Of a stretch of 17,227 nt of DNA, positions 1 through 6,891 are shown piece by piece. The number at the start of each line of letters is the position of its first letter. Position 1 is the first letter of the stretch. The DNA is from Patescibacteria group bacterium (lineage in GTDB: Bacteria > Patescibacteria > Paceibacteria > UBA9973 > UBA2103), in assembly GCA_018968865.1 (NCBI GenBank), contig JAGWZP010000015.1, positions 1 through 17,227 on the forward strand, in the 5' to 3' direction. Under the pieces are notes generated by a model. That model did not search any database. It saw only the letters and a program-made list of their open reading frames with translations, and was not told the DNA's origin. The translations under genes and the position numbers were made by a program.

Positions 1-353
1 GCCGCGGTTGCGACGGCGCGCGCTTTGGGCAAATAGGTGCCGATGCTGACGGCCGGTGTTGACGTGCCGGTGTCCGCCGAGTAGATAGCCACGGCGCGCG
101 CCGCGTCCGCACCGATAGCCGCCGTGACGAGGTCCTGGTTCGAGGGCGCCGGCGCTTGCTGGATGATGGCGGCCGGAGTCGCCGCGACCGTCTCGATAGT
201 GTGTTCGACGACGCGATTCACCGTCTGGGTCACGAAGGCCGGCGCATGGTCGAGGAGCGAGACCGTCAAAATGCCGGTTGCAACGGACGTCACGAAGTTC
301 ACCAAAATCGTGAGCAGAATGAGCTGGGCTTTGGAGAGTTCCTCGATGTTCAT
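1..353 (-). CDS. membrane-anchored protein, N-terminal part (possibly a trypsin-like serine protease), cut by window edge
   Basis: An open frame starts at ATG 353 and runs off the left edge, giving 117 codons. Translation begins MNIEELSKAQLILLTILVNF, so there is a short cytoplasmic start followed by one transmembrane segment at about residues 10-34. After it comes an extracytoplasmic linker rich in Thr, Val, Ala and Pro. From memory, this N-terminal style (a SKAQLILLT-like start, one helix, then a VTQTVNRVVE-like stretch) occurs on CPR trypsin-like peptidases, but no protease catalytic residue is visible here, so the function is a guess. Only 12 nt separate it from the upstream desulfurase stop. 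No Shine-Dalgarno site is seen; a CATTAT hexamer lies exactly 6 nt before the ATG, which would fit a leaderless transcript. Confidence 0.65.
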   Translation of the reverse strand, partial: MNIEELSKAQLILLTILVNFVTSVATGILTVSLLDHAPAFVTQTVNRVVEHTIETVAATPAAIIQQAPAPSNQDLVTAAIGADAARAVAIYSADTGTSTPAVSIGTYLPKARAVATA

Positions 354-365
354 ATCACTATAATG

Positions 366-1523
366 CTACCCGTGGCTGTTGCTGTCAATAAACGCGACGG
401 CGCGCGCAAGCGCCCGGGAAAAACGGACGAGGGAACCGGCACCGGTACCCGCGCCCCAGGATATGCGGAGCGTCGAAAAGGCGCGATTGCGGTCGCCGGT
501 GAGGGCAAGGACGGCGCGCGAACCCTCTCCTGTTACCTGCCATGACTCGCTTCGCTCATCAGCGGGTGATCGAATCATGCTCCCAGCATGATTCGATTCG
601 CACGCGCTCCGCGTGGACACTGCGAAGCCCGCCTCATCAAGGAGCGCGACGAGATAATCGGTATCTCTGCCGGGAAGCGAGAGGTTGAGGATATTCGGCG
701 CTTGCGAGCGGCTCTCGTTTATCAAAACGTTCGGAATATTTTTAATCAATTCAATAAGATGCGCGCGGTTGCGTTCCGCAGATGCGCGGAATGCCTCGCG
801 GCCGTGCGCGGCGGCGCCAAGCGCCGCCGCGAAACTTTTCGCGAGCTCGGGCGACTCGCTCCCGGGGCGCAATCCGCGCTCCTGCCCGCCGCCTCGGTAG
901 AGCGGAACAAGAGGAATCGTGCGGTGCGCGATGAGCGCGCCGATGCCGCGCACGCCGACCTTTGCACCGTCGAGGGTCAGCAGGTCCGCGCCGAAATGCG
1001 CGCGAGTCGGTTTCTCGGTCAGGGGCGCCTGACTTGCATCCACGTGCAAAAATATTTTACCGATGGCCTGCTTCACTTCCCTGGTATTCCATATCACACC
1101 GGTTTCGCCGCACACCGCGTCCATGGAAACGAGCACTGTCTCTTTCCGCAGCATGTTCGCGAGCGCGTCCGTATCAACTCGATAGTCCCGCAGGGGCAAC
1201 GGCTCGGCAGTTGCGCCGTAGGCCGCAAGCATGTTCGCGTTTAGAGCAATGGATGCGTGCGCGCTCGGCAAATACAGTACATGCACGGGAGCCTTCAAGG
1301 CAATCGCACTTGCGTGCGCTACTCCGAGTATCGCGAGCGCATTACTCTCGGTCGCGCCGCTTGTGAAGATGACATCATCGCTCTGCACCTCGCAGAGCCG
1401 CGCGATAACCGTCCGTGCGTCCTCCAGCATCTGCTTCGCCCTTCTTCCTTCTTCGTGCGGCGACGACGGATTCCCGCTTACGCCAGCGGCGGTATCAAGG
1501 TAGGTTCTCCGCTTCCATAACAT
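366..1523 (-). CDS. cysteine desulfurase (class V aminotransferase, IscS/NifS family) with in-frame palindromic insert
   Basis: This is a PLP enzyme that would take sulfur from cysteine for Fe-S clusters or tRNA thiolation. From ATG 1523 it has 385 residues, close to the family length. Visible landmarks are TYLDTAAG near the N-terminus, TSGATESN (54-61), His89 (SAH), VDASQ (161-165), the likely PLP lysine Lys188 in DGAKVGVRGIGAL, GGGQERGLRPGS (211-222) and the persulfide cysteine Cys308 in STRSACES. A GTG at 1538 is an alternative start, but it overlaps a TACAAT box, and ATG 1523 lies exactly 6 nt after that box. About 20 residues after Cys308 (HAGSMIRSPADERSESWQV) look inserted and are encoded by a perfect DNA palindrome plus flank. 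The usual GSRAVLALTGD and STLRISWG segments resume afterwards. No isc/suf partners are in the window. The cellular target of the sulfur is unknown. Confidence 0.88.
   Translation of the reverse strand: MLWKRRTYLDTAAGVSGNPSSPHEEGRRAKQMLEDARTVIARLCEVQSDDVIFTSGATESNALAILGVAHASAIALKAPVHVLYLPSAHASIALNANMLAAYGATAEPLPLRDYRVDTDALANMLRKETVLVSMDAVCGETGVIWNTREVKQAIGKIFLHVDASQAPLTEKPTRAHFGADLLTLDGAKVGVRGIGALIAHRTIPLVPLYRGGGQERGLRPGSESPELAKSFAAALGAAAHGREAFRASAERNRAHLIELIKNIPNVLINESRSQAPNILNLSLPGRDTDYLVALLDEAGFAVSTRSACESNHAGSMIRSPADERSESWQVTGEGSRAVLALTGDRNRAFSTLRISWGAGTGAGSLVRFSRALARAVAFIDSNSHG
569..597. repeat. perfect palindrome inside the desulfurase gene
   Basis: Arms 569-581 and 585-597 are perfectly complementary over 13 bp, around a 3-nt centre (582-584). 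It lies within the coding frame, in the segment just after the catalytic cysteine codon (600-602), where family members normally have a short loop. It resembles protein-coding palindromic elements such as those described in Rickettsia, by structure only; no sequence relation is claimed. Confidence 0.85.
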
Positions 1524-1557
1524 AGATAAATTGTACACGACATTGCACCAAAGTCAT
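1524..1557 (-). promoter_or_regulatory. promoter of the cysteine desulfurase, leaderless type
   Basis: On the minus strand a TACAAT -10 box (1530-1535) is preceded, 16 nt upstream, by ATGACT (1552-1557), a poor -35. Six nucleotides separate the -10 box from ATG 1523, so transcription would start at or next to the start codon. The same 57-nt gap separates this gene from divergent infB. Confidence 0.5.
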
Positions 1558-1580
1558 TTTTGTGATGAAATAGAGCCATT

Positions 1581-3050
1581 ATGGCGCGGCAACCACGACC
1601 GCCCGTCATCGCGGTGATGGGCCACATAGATCACGGCAAGTCTTCCCTTCTGGATTACATCCGGAAGGCGACCGTCGTCGCGGGCGAGGCGGGCGGCATC
1701 ACCCAGCACGTCGCCGCGTACATTGCTCTCCATAACGGCCGGCCGGTCACCTTCCTCGACACGCCCGGCCACGAAGCCTTCAAGGCGCTACGCACGCGCG
1801 GCGCGGCGGCGGCGGATATCGCCATCCTCGTCGTCGCGGCGGACGAAGGCGTGATGCCGCAGACCTTGGACGCGCTCGCCGCCATTACGGAAGCGCACAT
1901 CCCTTATATCATCGCGATTACGAAAATCGACAAGAACAATGCGGACATCGCTCACACGAAGAATTCCCTCATTGAACACGGCATATTTATCGAGGGCATG
2001 GGCGGCGACATCGCATACGCGCCCATTTCTTCCAAAACCGGCGAAGGAATACCGGAACTCCTCGACCTCGTGCTCCTTGCCGCAGACCTCGCGGAGATAA
2101 CCGCCGACCCCGAAACAAGCGCGACGGGCTTCGTGCTTGAATCGACCCAGGACCCGAAGCGCGGCGCCTCTGCGACGCTTATCATAAAAGACGGCACGCT
2201 GACCTTGGACGGGTTCGCTGTTGCGGGCGATGCCTATGCGCCCATACGGTTCATCGAGGACTTCCGCGGTGCGCGCATCGAGTGCGCGGGGCCCTCGGAG
2301 CCGGTGCGCATCTCCGGATTCAGCAAACTGCCGGCGGCCGGTTCTCTTTTCAGCATTGCAAAAAGCAAAAAAGAAGCCGAGGCGCTGGCAAAGGCGAATG
2401 CGAAGGAACTCGCCGCCTCTCCCGAACGCAGTGCGGCCATCGAAGGCATCACCGAACTTCCGCTCATCGTGAAGGCGGACGTCGCCGGCTCGGTCGACGC
2501 CATTGCCCACGAACTCGCGAAGATCACCCACGAACGCGCCGCCGTCTGCATCGTCTCTTCGGGCGTCGGCAGCGTTTCGGAGACCGATGTCAAAACGGCG
2601 TACGCCTCGGGCGGGACCATCATCGCATTCAACGTGTCCACCGATGCGATCGCCAGCGACCTCGCACAGCGCGAGAACGTCGCCATCCTCTCCTTCTCCA
2701 TTATTTATGAGCTTTCGGCAAAGGTGAAAGAGCTCCTTGAGGCATGCGTGCCTTCCGTTGCTTCTGAAAAAGAGCTCGGACGCGCGATGGTGCTCAAGAT
2801 GTTTTCTTCGGGCGCAAAGAAGCAGGTGCTTGGCGCGCGCTACGTCTCGGGCGTTCTTACCGTCGGCGCGCGCGTAAAGATACTGCGCAAAGGCGAGGAA
2901 ATCGCGCGCGGAAGCATCGGCAATCTCCAGCAGGCGCGCGCCGACGTGAAAGAAATAAAGACCGAAGGCGATTTCGGCACCGAGATAGAGTGCCGCGAGC
3001 ACGCGGCGTACGGCGACGAGCTCGTCGCCTTCGCCGTTACTGAAGCATGA
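1581..3050 (+). CDS. infB: translation initiation factor IF-2, short form
   Basis: This GTPase delivers initiator tRNA to the ribosome. The protein has 489 residues, much shorter than E. coli IF-2 (890), because the N-terminal IF2-N regions are absent; it starts nearly at the G domain. G1 is GHIDHGKS (14-21), the switch region [10 protein letters not shown] (38-47), G3 DTPGH (60-64), G4 TKID (114-117, where NKID is usual) and G5 SSKTGEG (150-156). After this come the EF-Tu-like domain 2, the IF-2 domain 3 around residues 290-385, and a C-terminal beta-barrel with [19 protein letters not shown]. The stop overlaps the rbfA start by 4 nt (ATGA), the classical infB-rbfA pairing. No clear Shine-Dalgarno site precedes the ATG. 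Confidence 0.96.
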   Translation: MARQPRPPVIAVMGHIDHGKSSLLDYIRKATVVAGEAGGITQHVAAYIALHNGRPVTFLDTPGHEAFKALRTRGAAAADIAILVVAADEGVMPQTLDALAAITEAHIPYIIAITKIDKNNADIAHTKNSLIEHGIFIEGMGGDIAYAPISSKTGEGIPELLDLVLLAADLAEITADPETSATGFVLESTQDPKRGASATLIIKDGTLTLDGFAVAGDAYAPIRFIEDFRGARIECAGPSEPVRISGFSKLPAAGSLFSIAKSKKEAEALAKANAKELAASPERSAAIEGITELPLIVKADVAGSVDAIAHELAKITHERAAVCIVSSGVGSVSETDVKTAYASGGTIIAFNVSTDAIASDLAQRENVAILSFSIIYELSAKVKELLEACVPSVASEKELGRAMVLKMFSSGAKKQVLGARYVSGVLTVGARVKILRKGEEIARGSIGNLQQARADVKEIKTEGDFGTEIECREHAAYGDELVAFAVTEA

Positions 3051-3379
3051 ATCCCGATTCCCGTTCCCGCAGTCCGCGCCGGCAGAATGAACGCGCCGCC
3101 GAAATCGTCGCGCATGAGGCCGCCGAGTTCATACAGCGGGAGGCCGGCACCGAGTCGCTCATCACCGTCATCCGCGCGCAAAGCGTCGCGCACGGCGACC
3201 GCATGCTGGTCTTCGTCAGCGTCTACCCCGTTGAGAAGGCGCGCGCGGCGCTTAACTTCCTTGAGCATCGGCGCGAAGCGTTCTCCGACCATTTAAAACA
3301 GCACGCGCGCATGCGCCTTCCGCGAGTGGACTTCATGCTAGACAACGGCGAAGGGTTAGGCGAAGTCCAGAAAAGTTAG
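3047..3379 (+). CDS. rbfA: ribosome-binding factor A
   Basis: RbfA helps mature the 30S subunit and 16S rRNA 5' end. The protein has 110 residues, in the usual range. The N-terminal RQNERAAEIVAHEAAEFI helix matches the family pattern of an early arginine-rich helix. A central LVFVSVYP strand follows, and the C-terminal MRLPRVDFMLDNGEGL segment corresponds to the conserved family ending. The first 12 residues are a polar, arginine/serine-rich extension. The ATG overlaps the infB TGA, so translation is probably coupled. Identification rests on this pattern plus the strong infB neighbour context. Confidence 0.85.
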   Translation: MNPDSRSRSPRRQNERAAEIVAHEAAEFIQREAGTESLITVIRAQSVAHGDRMLVFVSVYPVEKARAALNFLEHRREAFSDHLKQHARMRLPRVDFMLDNGEGLGEVQKS

Positions 3380-3393
3380 TATCATCAAGAAAC

Positions 3394-3465
3394 GGCCCGG
3401 TGGCGAAGAAGCAACGCGACGGTCTGCAAAACCGTTATGCGAGGGTGCGAATCCCTCCCGGGCCT
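3394..3465 (+). tRNA. tRNA-Cys(GCA)
   Basis: A 72-nt cloverleaf: acceptor GGCCCGG/CCGGGCC, anticodon stem ACGGT/ACCGT with loop CTGCAAA (anticodon GCA at 3426-3428), T stem GAGGG/CCCTC and discriminator T at 3465, as expected for tRNA-Cys. CCA is not encoded. The D loop (3406-3414, AAGAAGCAA) lacks the usual GG pair, and the T loop is TGCGAAT rather than TTCGAAT. A TATCAT box at 3380-3385, right after the rbfA stop, may serve as its promoter. Confidence 0.95.
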
Positions 3466-3471
3466 CACGAG

Positions 3472-3499
3472 TTGTACACAAAGCAAATGTTCTTATAAA
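3472..3499 (+). promoter_or_regulatory. possible promoter of the HNH gene
   Basis: TTGTAC (3472-3477) and TATAAA (3494-3499) are separated by 16 nt. A second AT-rich box, TATATT (3520-3525), lies 6 nt before GTG 3532 and would give a leaderless transcript instead. The 66 bases between tRNA-Cys and the HNH gene hold nothing else visible. Confidence 0.35.
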
Positions 3500-3531
3500 A
3501 ATGGTAGACGCACATATGATATATTATATGT

Positions 3532-4044
3532 GTGAGACCCATTCCAAGACATTGGGAGGAAAAGTCCTTGCGAAAAGTGATTGCCTCTTCACGAAGTGTT
3601 CGTGACGCTTTGCAGAAAATGGGTCTTCGAGGTGCTGGAGGAAACTATCGTTATTTCGAGAAGTTTGTTGACGAATATAAAATTGAAATCGGCCATTTCC
3701 TTGGACAGGGTTGGAGTAAGAACAAAAGTGTTCCTAAGGAACCTATTTGGAGTCTCGATGAGATTCTTGTCAGAAATAGTTATTTTTCGATTTGGCAACT
3801 AAAGAGACGTTTATTCAAAGCTGGTCTCAAACATCCAAAGTGCGAGGAATGCGGTTGGGCGAAAAAGAGTGAGGATGGTCGAATTCCTATAGAAATAGAC
3901 CACATAAACGGGGATCATTCTGACAACCGATTGGAAAACTTACGCATTCTCTGCCCCAACTGTCATAGCCTGAAACCCACACATCGTGGTAAGAATAAGA
4001 ATGCCGGCCGGGATGGCGGAATTGGTCAGACGCATCGGGCTTAA
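3532..4044 (+). CDS. HNH endonuclease, ending inside tRNA-Leu
   Basis: A stand-alone HNH nuclease of 170 residues. The C-terminal half carries a zinc pair CEEC (104-107), the HNH core IDHINGDHSDNRLENLRIL (122-140) and CPNCH (141-145). The N-terminal half has an HTH-like stretch RSVRDALQKMGLRGAGGNYR, as in widespread phage- or homing-type HNH proteins. These usually end just after a GKNK motif; here GKNKN (153-157) is followed by 13 residues encoded by the tRNA-Leu gene, and the stop codon is that tRNA's anticodon. GTG 3532 is the start that keeps the N-terminal domain; no Shine-Dalgarno site is seen. The gene is visibly more AT-rich than its neighbours, which suggests transfer. Its target is unknown; no interrupted host gene is seen. 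Confidence 0.88.
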   Translation: MRPIPRHWEEKSLRKVIASSRSVRDALQKMGLRGAGGNYRYFEKFVDEYKIEIGHFLGQGWSKNKSVPKEPIWSLDEILVRNSYFSIWQLKRRLFKAGLKHPKCEECGWAKKSEDGRIPIEIDHINGDHSDNRLENLRILCPNCHSLKPTHRGKNKNAGRDGGIGQTHRA

Positions 4045-4097
4045 AACCCGAAGAGGGCCTTAAAATCCTCGTGTGGGTTCGAGTCCCACTCCCGGTA
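4007..4097 (+). tRNA. tRNA-Leu(UAA)
   Basis: A 91-nt class II tRNA: acceptor GCCGGGA/TCCCGGT (first pair G-T), D stem GCG/CGC, anticodon stem TCGGG/CCCGA with loop CTTAAAA (anticodon TAA at 4042-4044), a long variable arm closed by GAGG/CCTC, T stem GTGGG/CCCAC with loop TTCGAGT, and discriminator A. CCA is not encoded. The HNH frame enters it by 38 nt and murI starts 5 nt after it. Confidence 0.95.
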
Positions 4098-4102
4098 CTG
4101 AA

Positions 4103-4915
4103 ATGAATAGCAAAAAAAAGCGCATAGGGGTCTTTGACTCCGGATTCGGCGGACTCCACGTCCTGCGCTCCATCGTGGCCGCCCTGCCGGAGTACGAGTA
4201 TGTCTACCTCGGCGACACCGCGCGCGCGCCGTACGGCGACCGGCCGCAGAAGACGATACATACGTATACGAAGCAGGCGGTGGACTTCCTCTTCGCGAAG
4301 AACTGCGGCATCGTCGTCATCGCCTGCAACACCGCGTCAAGCGAGGCGCTCCGCACCATACAGCAGGAATACGGTGCGGCAAAGAAAGTGCTCGGCGTCC
4401 TCATTCCCGCGGCGGAAGAGGCGGTGGCAAAAACGAAGAGCCGGCGCGTCGGCGTCATCGCGACCACGGGTACGGTCGCGTCGGAGAAGTTCGTCCGCGA
4501 GCTCGCGAAGCTCGATGCGGACGTAGAGGTATTCCAGAGGGCGTGCCCGCTCCTGGTCCCGCTCGTGGAAGCCGGCGAGCAGAACTCCCCCGAAATGGCC
4601 ATGCTGCTTAAACGCTATCTCGCTCCCCTGCTCCGCAAACATATTGATACGCTCATCCTCGGCTGCACGCACTACGGGATTTTGGAACGAAAGATCCGCG
4701 CAGTCATCGGACCGGATATTGCTATCGTTTCGGAAGCCAAGGTGGTGCCGGGGAAATTGAAGAGATATTTTACGAGACACGGAGAAATAGAAAATGTACT
4801 CAGCAAACGCTCGAGCGTCCGCTTCTATTCAACCGACCACACCGACAAATTCAAGCTTCTGGGGAGCAAGCTCTTCGGTCGGCCGATACACGTCGAAAAG
4901 GCGGTTCTGCGATAA
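4103..4915 (+). CDS. murI: glutamate racemase
   Basis: Converts L- to D-glutamate for peptidoglycan. From ATG 4103 it has 270 residues, the normal length. Motifs are FDSGFGGL (11-18) with Asp12 and Ser13, YLGDTARAPYG (35-45), first catalytic cysteine Cys75 in IACNTAS, and second catalytic cysteine Cys188 followed by His190 in LILGCTHYG. A longer frame back to GTG 4073 is rejected because it lies inside the tRNA-Leu T arm. There is no room for a Shine-Dalgarno site: only 5 nt separate the tRNA from the ATG, so the mRNA is probably made by cutting a tRNA-murI transcript. It converges with tRNA-Leu(UAG), 5 nt beyond its stop, with no terminator visible. Confidence 0.96.
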   Translation: MNSKKKRIGVFDSGFGGLHVLRSIVAALPEYEYVYLGDTARAPYGDRPQKTIHTYTKQAVDFLFAKNCGIVVIACNTASSEALRTIQQEYGAAKKVLGVLIPAAEEAVAKTKSRRVGVIATTGTVASEKFVRELAKLDADVEVFQRACPLLVPLVEAGEQNSPEMAMLLKRYLAPLLRKHIDTLILGCTHYGILERKIRAVIGPDIAIVSEAKVVPGKLKRYFTRHGEIENVLSKRSSVRFYSTDHTDKFKLLGSKLFGRPIHVEKAVLR

Positions 4916-4920
4916 ATCGG

Positions 4921-5003
4921 TGCTGGGGAGAGGACTCGAACCTCCAATGGGTTGCCCCGCTAGCTCCTAAGGCTAGTGCGTCTACCAATTTCGCCACCCC
5001 AGC
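4921..5003 (-). tRNA. tRNA-Leu(UAG)
   Basis: Read on the minus strand: acceptor GCTGGGG/CCCCAGC, D stem GCG/CGC, anticodon stem CTAGC/GCTAG with loop CTTAGGA (anticodon TAG), a long variable arm with GGG/CCC, T stem GGAGG/CCTCT with loop TTCGAGT, and discriminator A. It is 83 nt with no encoded CCA. It lies convergent with murI and divergent from tRNA-Lys. Confidence 0.95.
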
Positions 5004-5049
5004 ATGGAGAGTGCTTTCAAAGCATACTATGTTCTGTTATATTTTTCTT

Positions 5050-5071
5050 GAGGACACAGTGGTGTGTCCTC
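5050..5071 (+). other. hairpin in the presumed leader of tRNA-Lys
   Basis: A perfect 9-bp inverted repeat (5050-5058 / 5063-5071) around GTGG, ending 5 nt before tRNA-Lys. No T-run follows it on either strand, so it is not an intrinsic terminator. A TATATT box about 8 nt upstream would place it in the 5' leader of the pre-tRNA. Confidence 0.5.
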
Positions 5072-5075
5072 GTCT

Positions 5076-5148
5076 GCACCTATAGCTCAGTTGGTAGAGC
5101 AGCTCCCTCTTAAGGAGACGGTCCCTGGTTCGAGCCCAGGTAGGTGCA
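5076..5148 (+). tRNA. tRNA-Lys(CUU)
   Basis: A 73-nt cloverleaf: acceptor GCACCTA/TAGGTGC, D stem GCTC/GAGC, anticodon loop CTCTTAA (anticodon CTT), T stem CCTGG/CCAGG with TTCGAGC, discriminator A. The outermost anticodon-stem pair (27-43) is a G-A mismatch; the other four pair. CCA is not encoded. The promoter of the next operon starts 2 nt after it. Confidence 0.94.
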
Positions 5149-5149
5149 C

Positions 5150-5193
5150 TTGACAATCTAATAATTTCGTGTATTCTGCACTCCAGAGTGCAG
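5150..5193 (+). promoter_or_regulatory. sigma70-type promoter with overlapping palindrome
   Basis: TTGACA (5150-5155), a 16-nt spacer and TATTCT (5172-5177) form the best classical promoter in the window. A perfect 8-bp inverted repeat, CTGCACTC/GAGTGCAG (5176-5183 / 5186-5193, 2-nt centre), starts in the -10 box and spans the expected start site near 5184. It could be a repressor operator or a hairpin at the mRNA 5' end. Confidence 0.7.
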
Positions 5194-5228
5194 CTCTTTC
5201 TGCTGCCCATACTTCAAGGAGAATTACC

Positions 5229-6116
5229 ATGTGGCTATCCATTATCTGGTTTCTGCCTGCGATTGTATCAATCGGTATAGGTACCGCCACCGATGCATGG
5301 GGAGCGGGTCTCGGACTCGCTTTCGTCTGGCTCGGCTTCTGCATCTTCCAGGGCTCTATCATCGTGAAGCAGCAGGAGTTCGTCGTGATTGAACGGCTCG
5401 GGAAATACCTGACCGTTTACTTCCGCGGCTGGCACGTGCGCGTCATCGGCGTGGATCGTATTCGCGCAACCGGTGACTTGCTCGCCAAACAGCTTCTGTT
5501 GTACACGGATCCTAAAGGAGATCAACTGATTAACTTCAAGGATACGTCAGCCCCGATCGACGCCAGTATCTGGTACCAAATCGGAAATACCGCAGACATC
5601 GATGCTGAGAACTGGGTTTCGGTCGCTAAAGCGGTCAAAGCGTGGGTATATACCTACGACAATCCAGGGAAACGCATCGACGATTTGGTGGACAGCGCAT
5701 TGCGCCCGAAATTCCAAGAAGGGTCCATCGAGGAAGCGAACAAATCGAAAGATAGCATCGCAAATAGCGTGAGGGATGAAGTGTTGCCCGAAATGGAAAT
5801 ATTCGGCGCCTACGCTCCAAAGGGCAAAAAATTCCTCGTCATCGAAAACATCAAGTTGCCCGAAGAGGTAATAAGGTTGCGGGAAATGGCGCTCGAGGGC
5901 GAGAAGCGCGCCGAGGAAAGCAAGAATGAGGCAAGGGGTTACTGGCAGGCCATTAAAGAAATCCAGAAAGAACTCGATGTCTCTGTTCAAGAGGCTCGTG
6001 GCATTTACGAGAATCAGCGCGGACTGGATACCCTGCGGGAAACTAAACCGGCGATGACACTCATCGGTAAGGACCTCGGCGGTGTTCTCGGCACTATCAA
6101 TCTCGGCAGTCGCTAA
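5229..6116 (+). CDS. SPFH/band 7 (stomatin-like) membrane protein
   Basis: A stomatin-like membrane scaffold of 295 residues. Two hydrophobic segments (about 2-20 and 24-44) are followed by the SPFH start EFVVIERLGKYLTVYFRGWHV (50-70), with a shortened DRI segment, and then DTSAPIDASIWYQIGN, matching the band 7 beta core. A charged helical stretch follows (about 165-245, with EGEKRAEESKNEARGYWQ), ending in ETKPAMTLIGKDLGGVLGTI. ATG 5229 is chosen because AAGGAG (5216-5221) sits 7 nt before it; an upstream start would lie in the promoter. It is the first gene of a two-gene operon. Base composition is nearer 50% GC and the Shine-Dalgarno use differs from most neighbours, hinting at a different origin. 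The specific role is unknown; SPFH proteins generally organise membrane protease or lipid domains. Confidence 0.85.
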   Translation: MWLSIIWFLPAIVSIGIGTATDAWGAGLGLAFVWLGFCIFQGSIIVKQQEFVVIERLGKYLTVYFRGWHVRVIGVDRIRATGDLLAKQLLLYTDPKGDQLINFKDTSAPIDASIWYQIGNTADIDAENWVSVAKAVKAWVYTYDNPGKRIDDLVDSALRPKFQEGSIEEANKSKDSIANSVRDEVLPEMEIFGAYAPKGKKFLVIENIKLPEEVIRLREMALEGEKRAEESKNEARGYWQAIKEIQKELDVSVQEARGIYENQRGLDTLRETKPAMTLIGKDLGGVLGTINLGSR

Positions 6117-6127
6117 AGGAGAAGATC

Positions 6128-6874
6128 ATGCTTCAATTAGCTCTCGCATTAAGCGGTCTGGGAATCCTTGCTATCTTCGTGGTGGCTGCAATTGTGGGTG
6201 TCGGACAGGGAACGGGAGCTGCTTCTGCTCCTCCGGCACCCAGAAATTCGTCATGGTTCTCGAGGTATCAGCGGCCGCTCTTCATTGTTCTTGGCGTTCT
6301 CGGCATTGCCGTTCTCCTCTACTTCGGGGTTCACTCCTCGTCGCTTGAGTCGCCATCGTTAAAAACGGTGTGGGAGGCCACGATAAATCATTGGTTTTTG
6401 ATCCTGCTGGTACTCGGTCTCGCTTATATCCTCTTATCCATCATTCCGAAGGATGCAGGGGCTGTAGCGAAGGCCAAGGTGCTCAAGGGAGCCATCGTCT
6501 GGCTCGTGCCGATACTCTTCGTCGGTATACCGCTGGTGTACTTGATCTGGGGCGACAAGCCAGTGGCACCACAGACCGCAAGTGCCACACCTAAGTGCAC
6601 CTCAATTCATCCGTGCGATGGTTCGACCGAGAGGGTGTCAATCCCTAAAGGGAAGCGAGTGTGTTTCGACGATTCTTTCTGGGACAACTTGGACCGCCTC
6701 GGATACACCACTTCCTATCAGGGAGGCCCCGAAAAAAAGTATGGGTGCACCAGAGAGCAGGTCATTTCCGGTGTGTGCCACGAACGTACGGGAGACACCT
6801 TTCGCTTCATTCCAGCAAAAGGAGTGCAACCTCCTCGGTACTGGTTCACTGACGAAGGTGGATCGGAGTGTTAA
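6128..6874 (+). CDS. four-helix membrane protein with cysteine-rich C-terminal domain
   Basis: Not recognised as a known family. It has 248 residues with hydrophobic segments at about 3-27, 50-68, 87-107 and 120-142, then a soluble tail of roughly 105 residues. The tail has six cysteines (157, 163, 179, 207, 217 and the last residue 248), an even number that suggests disulfides in an exported domain. The tail also holds conspicuous aromatic motifs (FDDSFWDNLDRLGY, PPRYWF). The SD GGAG lies 6 nt before ATG and 2 nt after the SPFH stop, so it is in the same operon. Partnership with the SPFH protein, as for NfeD-SPFH pairs, is an inference from position only; it does not look like NfeD. An intrinsic terminator follows 18 nt after the stop. 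Confidence 0.8.
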   Translation: MLQLALALSGLGILAIFVVAAIVGVGQGTGAASAPPAPRNSSWFSRYQRPLFIVLGVLGIAVLLYFGVHSSSLESPSLKTVWEATINHWFLILLVLGLAYILLSIIPKDAGAVAKAKVLKGAIVWLVPILFVGIPLVYLIWGDKPVAPQTASATPKCTSIHPCDGSTERVSIPKGKRVCFDDSFWDNLDRLGYTTSYQGGPEKKYGCTREQVISGVCHERTGDTFRFIPAKGVQPPRYWFTDEGGSEC

Positions 6875-6891
6875 GTACCAACGGAACTCAT

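Noticed and set aside
1788..3002. Open frame of 404 codons on the minus strand
   Set aside because: Antisense to infB; low-complexity, Arg/Asp/Gly-rich translation without motifs.
4073..4102. Upstream GTG start for murI
   Set aside because: It lies inside the tRNA-Leu T arm, and the extra residues are translated tRNA; the family starts near ATG 4103.
5050..5071. Hairpin before tRNA-Lys as an intrinsic terminator
   Set aside because: No T-run follows it on either strand; the T-rich stretch lies on the wrong side.
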